From: Nitzschia putrida
Taxonomy: Eukaryota; Bacillariophyta; Bacillariophyceae; Bacillariales; Bacillariaceae
Length of the DNA: 64,000 nucleotides
Direction of reading: 5' to 3'
NCBI GenBank assembly: GCA_016586335.1
Contig: BLYE01000005.1
Span: 124,001-188,000, forward strand
The notes under the pieces are model-generated. The model had not been told where the DNA came from, did not search any database, and saw only the letters and a list, made by a program, of their open reading frames with translations. Shown one piece after another: positions 59,385 through 64,000 of this stretch (the first letter of the stretch is position 1; each line of letters starts with the position of its first letter). A program made the position numbers and the translations under genes.

Positions 59385-59805
59385 CCGAAACTTTTTACGT
59401 AAATTTCTGTTTCTACATTTTCATTGTTGTCCAACTCTACCCTTTCAACCTAGTATAACACCATCGTTCTTTTATAACTGACATAATCATTTGAAGAATG
59501 AAGAATAATGTTGCATGTTGTTGTATATGCAATATACGTAAGACGGTACCCATGGTAGTATAATGGACATTTCTTCGCTTTGATATTATTGCCCGCCCAA
59601 GTCGTAACGATGATGGAAAAGCCCTTCCGGTGAGCGATGTCGTCGTACTGCTGTACTCGTACCACAACAACGCATCCCCAACTGAAAGTACGTGACAAGA
59701 AGGTAGAAAAGGACACAAACGTTCACAATACAACCAACAGTTCTTCTCATCATCCCAACAAATTGACCCCATTTCTGTTGAAAGCTGTAGAAAGCTATAG
59801 AAAGG
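59385..59805. other. spacer between the tandem LRR genes
   Basis: 421 bp: terminator of copy 1 and promoter of copy 2. No ORF of note. Confidence 0.45.
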
Positions 59806-61613
59806 ATGTCGCTGTTTGCTGCGGATAGCAACTCTGACAAGGACGAGTCCGATGTCGACGATAGCAGCACGCATCAGGAATTGTCCGAAGAGCTCTCGGC
59901 TTTTCCCGAGGTCCACGTTCCTCTGGGTTTCGATCCATGGATTGACGAGAGTCCATCGTTTCACATTGCCGTAGCATTCCCTGTCTCGTCCGATTCTGAA
60001 AGTCTGCCAAAGGCTGTTTTCCAACGAACAAATAATCCAGACCTTCCGTTCCATCCCAAATCGCGCCAATTGTTCGTACTCTTCCTCTGCTTTATTTTTG
60101 CAACTGTGTTTGGAATGACATTCCATATGCATGTACCAACAAGGCAAGAAGATGACCTTCAAGTCCAAGAACGAGTTACTCTCATACAAAAGCGATTAGC
60201 TGAAACGGTTGGACAAGATCATGTCTTCCAACTCAGCAAGGATGATCCCTATGCGCAAGCTCAAAAGTGGATTCTGTGTGACGATCCACTGCAGCTTCAG
60301 GAAGACAGCGTGCACTTGGTGCAAAGGTTTCTAATGGCAGTCTTGTACTTCCAATTCCATCAAGAGGGGGACTTCCGGTGGTGCAACGCTGCAGCACCAG
60401 GGGATTCGGATCCTGTCTGTTCTTTTGGTGGTGGGGACGACGCAGACCCCAACTCCAGGGTAAGAACGCAAAACGCCCCGAAACTAGTCCACAAATGGTT
60501 ATCCGCACATCATGAATGTACATGGGGAGGTGTTTCATGTGTGGAAAACGTTGGGACTTTAAATTGGGAAGTATCGGAGCTTGACCTAGGAGGAATGGGG
60601 ATCCTGTCTTCTCTCCCTTCCAAGGTGTTGTTGCATCTACCGTGGCTGGAAAAGATAAACTTTACAAGGAACCAATTCTATGGAACTCTTCCACCAGAAT
60701 GGTCCAGATTGCCTGCCATCAAAGAAGTTACTTTGAGCTTTAATGATCTTCAGGGAAAAATCCCAACAGAATGGGTGGGTTCTTCCGTGTCCTCCATGGC
60801 TGGAAGTTTGAAACATTTTGATGTTTGCAGCAACAACCTTTCAGGTAGTCTGCCAATATCCTTCCTGACATCCATGTCTAATGTGGAAGTCCTCAATCTA
60901 CAACATAATGCATTTACGGGAACTATCCCCAAAGCAATCTTTCAACTGAAGAAACTACGTGAGTTTTGAATCTGGTTGTGTCGCCCGTGAGCTACTTGAT
61001 GTGTACTCACCGTTTTTACATCATTTTATTGTACATCACAGGATTACTGTCTCTCTATGACAATTTGCTAACAGGAACTATCCCAGCGGAGATTGGAGAG
61101 TGGAAAGCTCCTCTCATTCATATCTCCATGTTCAAATTGAATCTGGAGGGTACAATACCCTCCACTATCTCGCAACTTCCCAACTTGCGAGTGTTAGACT
61201 TGAGCAATACCAATATCGAAGGCTCCATTCCAGAAGCCTTCTATGACATTCCGCGGTTACAGAAACTGGATGTATCCAACACACGGCTGACAGGGACGTT
61301 AAGCTCAAGTGTTGGAAAGTTGTCCGATCTGGTACATTTGGATGTTGCACATACACGACTTTCTGGGTCCTTTCCATCCAGCGAAATTGCTAGTTTGAAG
61401 AAACTGGAGATTTTGCGAATCAATGGGAATGACTTGACGGGGGAAGTCACAGAAGAAATCTGTGAGTTGCGGGGACCTCTAGGGTTACATGAGATCGTCG
61501 CTGACTGCGCCTCTTCGGATGGGAAGAAGTTTGTGGATAGACCTTGGGTCTCATGTGCCTGCTGCGATACTTGTTGCGATCATGAAACATCCATTTGCGC
61601 TGATGATCGGTAG
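59806..61613 (+). CDS. LRR type-II membrane protein, tandem copy 2 (574 aa)
   Basis: Exons 59806-60958 and 61042-61613; an 83-bp intron (CTAC|GTGAGT ... CACAG|GA) at the same position and phase as in copy 1, but here it contains a stop, so splicing is required. Topology matches copy 1: acidic cytosolic N-terminus starting MSLFA, one membrane helix (LFVLFLCFIFATVFGMTF, ~88-106), a cap with HHECTWGGVSCVEN, about ten plant-type LRRs (LPPEWSRLPAIKEVTLSFND, LNLQHNAFTGTIPKAI, LDLSNTNIEGSIPEAF) and a Cys-rich tail (CACCDTCCDHETSICADDR). Exon 2 is the best-conserved part between copies; the cytosolic tail is the most diverged, so the two may couple to different partners. No kinase or TIR domain. Confidence 0.92.
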
Positions 61614-61770
61614 CTTCAAGCATTTCCCGGCCCAACAAACATTTGACACATAGGTCCATATCTCAATTGTACTCTACTAAAGTGTTGGATAAAATATGTA
61701 AAAACAATGACTACTACTATCAAACTATCAAATTCAGAAACTACGGCAACTTCCCCACGTCATCCGCACT

Positions 61771-63171
61771 CTACTTTCGAGCTCGCAACGAAGGGGAAAC
61801 CCTTCGGTTGGCAAGCAACGAAAAGGGTCCCCATCGCATGGCTGGTTTAGGCTGGAAATCCGTGGGAATGGCCTTCAACACCTTGGTTGGCTCGGGCCGT
61901 TTGGTAGGATCGACACTGACAAAGTTGTAAATAACCTTGCCTGCCGGTTCAATGACGTATGTAGCGACCATGGGCAATTCAATGAGCTCTTCACGATTCA
62001 ACCCAGCAACATGCCCCGGCAACTGGTACATGAGGCCAAATTGCTTCGCTACGGTGTTGTCGTCGGTATCGGAAAGCAACGGGAAGGTCGTGTTGCTGAA
62101 GGAACCGATGGACAGAGAGCTACTGGAAGACTCGCGTGGGTGAGCCACGACGACCACCTTGGCCCCTTTGGCCTCGAATTTGGACAAGTTCCTTTGCATG
62201 GTGTCAATTTGGATCTTGCAAAGTGGCGACTTGACACCCAACGTGAACATGACAACCAAGGGACCCTGCTTGCGCAATTTTTTCGAGTCCATGTAGACAC
62301 CATCCTTATCCATCAGACGGAAATCGGGCGTCTTGTCTCCCAGTTGAAGTGCATTCTCCTCGAGACCCTTCTTTTGGGCATCTCGAAGCGCCTCTAGGAA
62401 CCCTCGATTTCTAGATTCGGTCCAACTATCTTGAATCTTGGCGTACTCAATGTCTATCCGTTCACTCAACGACTGGCGTCTGGACGATTTGAGTGGTGGC
62501 AATGCATTGAGAATATCAACGGGATCAGCTCGCTTCTTGTAGTCCACTTCGACATGAGCGAATCCAATGGTGCCATCGGGGTCAACCACAAAAGTAGCAG
62601 GAATAGGGAAGATGCCCGAATCATCGTCATTAATCTTGGACAAGAAGACACCAATACTATCGTACATCTTCCTAAGCTTTTCAACCATGACAAAAGCAAT
62701 TCCCAAACTCTGGGTGTACTCCTGACCCATATCGGAAAGAACAGAAAAGTTCAAACCTCCGTCTTCGACTGTCTTTTTGGACTCTTCAATTGTCTGCCCA
62801 GAAATGGCCACAACGGATGCTCCTCGGGCCTTGAGATGGGGAGTGTACTTGCGAAGCATCTTGAGGGTCCGATTACAAAATCCGCACCAATTTCCGCGGA
62901 AGAAGAGAATAACAATGGGGCCTTGAGCTCTCAAGTCCACTGAACTCACAATGTTCCCATTTTCGTCTGGGAGAGCAAAATCAGGAAGGACATCTCCCAC
63001 CTTGGGGACATCTTCTAGAATCTTGGTGTGGTGCCACTCCTCCATATCTTCGTTGATCAAGGCAACTTCCTTAGGATGTTGGAGAGACACTTCGGCAAAG
63101 AACTTGTCCAACTCGTCCTGAAGCGTTCCATACTCTGGCATGGGTTCCATTTGCTGCTCTTCAGTAGCCAT
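61771..63171 (-). CDS. double-domain peroxiredoxin-like (AhpC/TSA) protein (466 aa)
   Basis: ATG at 63171, single exon. Two thioredoxin-fold AhpC/TSA domains in tandem. Domain 1 (~55-225): VGDVLPDFALPDENGN, then FFRGNWCGFCNRTL with a CxxC, and FPIPATFVVDPDGTIGF. Domain 2 (~275-435): LGDKTPDFRLMDKDG, then VMFTLGVKSPLCKIQID where only the second Cys of the pair is left, and LPMVATYVIEPAGKVIY. Domain 1 should be able to reduce peroxides or act as a thiol oxidoreductase; domain 2 is probably structural or regulatory. No targeting signal, so cytosolic or nuclear by default. The first 50 residues are helical. The gene converges on LRR copy 2. Confidence 0.88.
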   Translation of the reverse strand: MATEEQQMEPMPEYGTLQDELDKFFAEVSLQHPKEVALINEDMEEWHHTKILEDVPKVGDVLPDFALPDENGNIVSSVDLRAQGPIVILFFRGNWCGFCNRTLKMLRKYTPHLKARGASVVAISGQTIEESKKTVEDGGLNFSVLSDMGQEYTQSLGIAFVMVEKLRKMYDSIGVFLSKINDDDSGIFPIPATFVVDPDGTIGFAHVEVDYKKRADPVDILNALPPLKSSRRQSLSERIDIEYAKIQDSWTESRNRGFLEALRDAQKKGLEENALQLGDKTPDFRLMDKDGVYMDSKKLRKQGPLVVMFTLGVKSPLCKIQIDTMQRNLSKFEAKGAKVVVVAHPRESSSSSLSIGSFSNTTFPLLSDTDDNTVAKQFGLMYQLPGHVAGLNREELIELPMVATYVIEPAGKVIYNFVSVDPTKRPEPTKVLKAIPTDFQPKPAMRWGPFSLLANRRVSPSLRARK

Positions 63172-64000
63172 GATTTTGTTGAGATTTTGTGATACTAAGA
63201 CTGTGGGTCTGAGAAAGAGAAATCAATTCGGTCTGAGCAGACTTCAAACACGCACTTGGATTTGCCGTGGCGGAAGTTGTAATAAGTCAAAGCCTCGTTG
63301 GAGGTTGAAATGGAGTGGATTATTGTGATTTGATTCGAACAGTTTCGAGCTCCAATCGCCGCCGCCTCCCTTCCAACGAACCCGAACCAAGCAAAAGGTG
63401 GTGTCACAAAGTCACAAGTGGTGGTTTGGCGTAAAACGGCGGACATTCGATCGAACTCTCGTTTGGTTAGTACGTTACGAGTAGTACTAGTACTGTACCA
63501 TATTCCATTACTACTACTACTGTACTTATAGACACCCGGTTCAAAGATACGGAATTTCAATCCTCCTTTTGACGACAGCGGCGGCTGTCGTGGTGGCAAT
63601 CGCTCGTGTAGTACGCGGGTACCGTACCACGTCTGAAAGACAAGGAAGAAGGGAGGAATCCGCTTTGTCAAGCCATAGCGATTGTACCGGTAACTGGGGT
63701 TGGTTCGTTGGGATGATGTTGTGTTGTGCCTCCTTATTCTACCAATTTATTACCAATATCCAAACAGCTGATGCCGAGAAGGAGAGCTCAAAAAACAATG
63801 GCAAACATCATCATCACCGACCACCCATGGTTCTTCTAGTACTAGTACTATTGACCTATGATACTACCGGTACCTAGGTAGCTACCGGTACCTGGTTAGT
63901 ACTACTATCAAAGAAAAGAGAACAAGGTATTGCAAAAATGAAGTGTTATTGAATATACTAAAATAATACAGATGATGGTGATGAAGTACTCGAACTGTTA
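63172..64000. other. terminal intergenic region
   Basis: 829 bp; no supported gene. It is upstream of the peroxiredoxin gene and rich in TAGTAC/ACCGGTACC palindromes (63470-63530, 63830-63905). Confidence 0.5.

Noticed and set aside
59437..60189. 250-codon frame antisense to LRR copy 2
   Set aside because: Overlaps well-supported exon 1 of the LRR gene and shows no domain.
1..64000. tRNA, rRNA or snRNA genes
   Set aside because: No convincing cloverleaf, T-loop/B-box or rRNA core was found by eye; a dedicated search (tRNAscan-SE, Infernal) would be decisive.

Overview
The window is nuclear DNA from a eukaryotic alga, most likely a raphid pennate diatom. The evidence is short GT-AG introns (about 75-155 bp) in most genes, a DUF6824-type protein, an expanded heat-shock-factor (HSF) family, two-pass receptor nucleotide cyclases, a urea transporter, LRR membrane proteins and a plastid-type presequence with Phe at +1. 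The species cannot be fixed from sequence alone; Seminavis-like diatoms are a plausible guess. No rRNA, tRNA, CRISPR array or bacterial operon was seen.

Layout. 1-2136: 3' truncated receptor-type nucleotide cyclase (minus strand). 3222-4067: periplasmic-binding-protein (BtuF-like) gene of prokaryotic type. 3651-18720: three tandem, diverged copies of a 4.8-5.4 kb unit, each carrying one 422-residue three-exon HSF. Copy boundaries show that the original segment ran from the 3' end of the BtuF-like gene to the promoter of the bHLH gene at 18844. A broken BtuF fragment (9049-9262) and an orphan copy of the bHLH promoter (8840-9048) mark the first junction. 18844-24531: bHLH regulator, nucleoredoxin-like protein, ankyrin protein, CRAL-TRIO-like/DUF6824 protein. 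25029-27386: a second, complete receptor cyclase. 28825-38000: hypothetical protein, plastid acyl-ACP/acyl-CoA synthetase, U2AF35 splicing factor, an MsrB-like protein with a lost catalytic cysteine and a frame-breaking microsatellite, a coiled-coil protein and COX19.

38644-47760 is one uninterrupted 3038-residue acidic protein. It has three copies of an unassigned 60-residue module, a long coiled coil, a tandem array of roughly 49-residue FDAF-type repeats, a glutaredoxin/SH3BGR-like domain and paired WW-K motifs. It is the least explained gene here. It is followed by a urea transporter with a mitochondrial-looking N-terminus, a hypothetical protein, and an intact Ty3/gypsy retrotransposon (51053-56442; 311-bp LTRs that look identical, CTGTC target duplication). 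The retrotransposon's single gag-pol frame ends inside the 3' LTR. Last come two tandem type-II LRR membrane proteins (57549-61613) and a double-domain peroxiredoxin-like protein (61771-63171).

Functionally the segment is a mix of stress regulators (three HSFs, bHLH), redox proteins (nucleoredoxin, MsrB-like, double peroxiredoxin) and surface/sensor proteins (two cyclases, two LRR proteins), with no operon-like logic. Exon coordinates were derived by reading splice sites and checking phase; exact identities, copy numbers and localisations were judged by eye and not computed.
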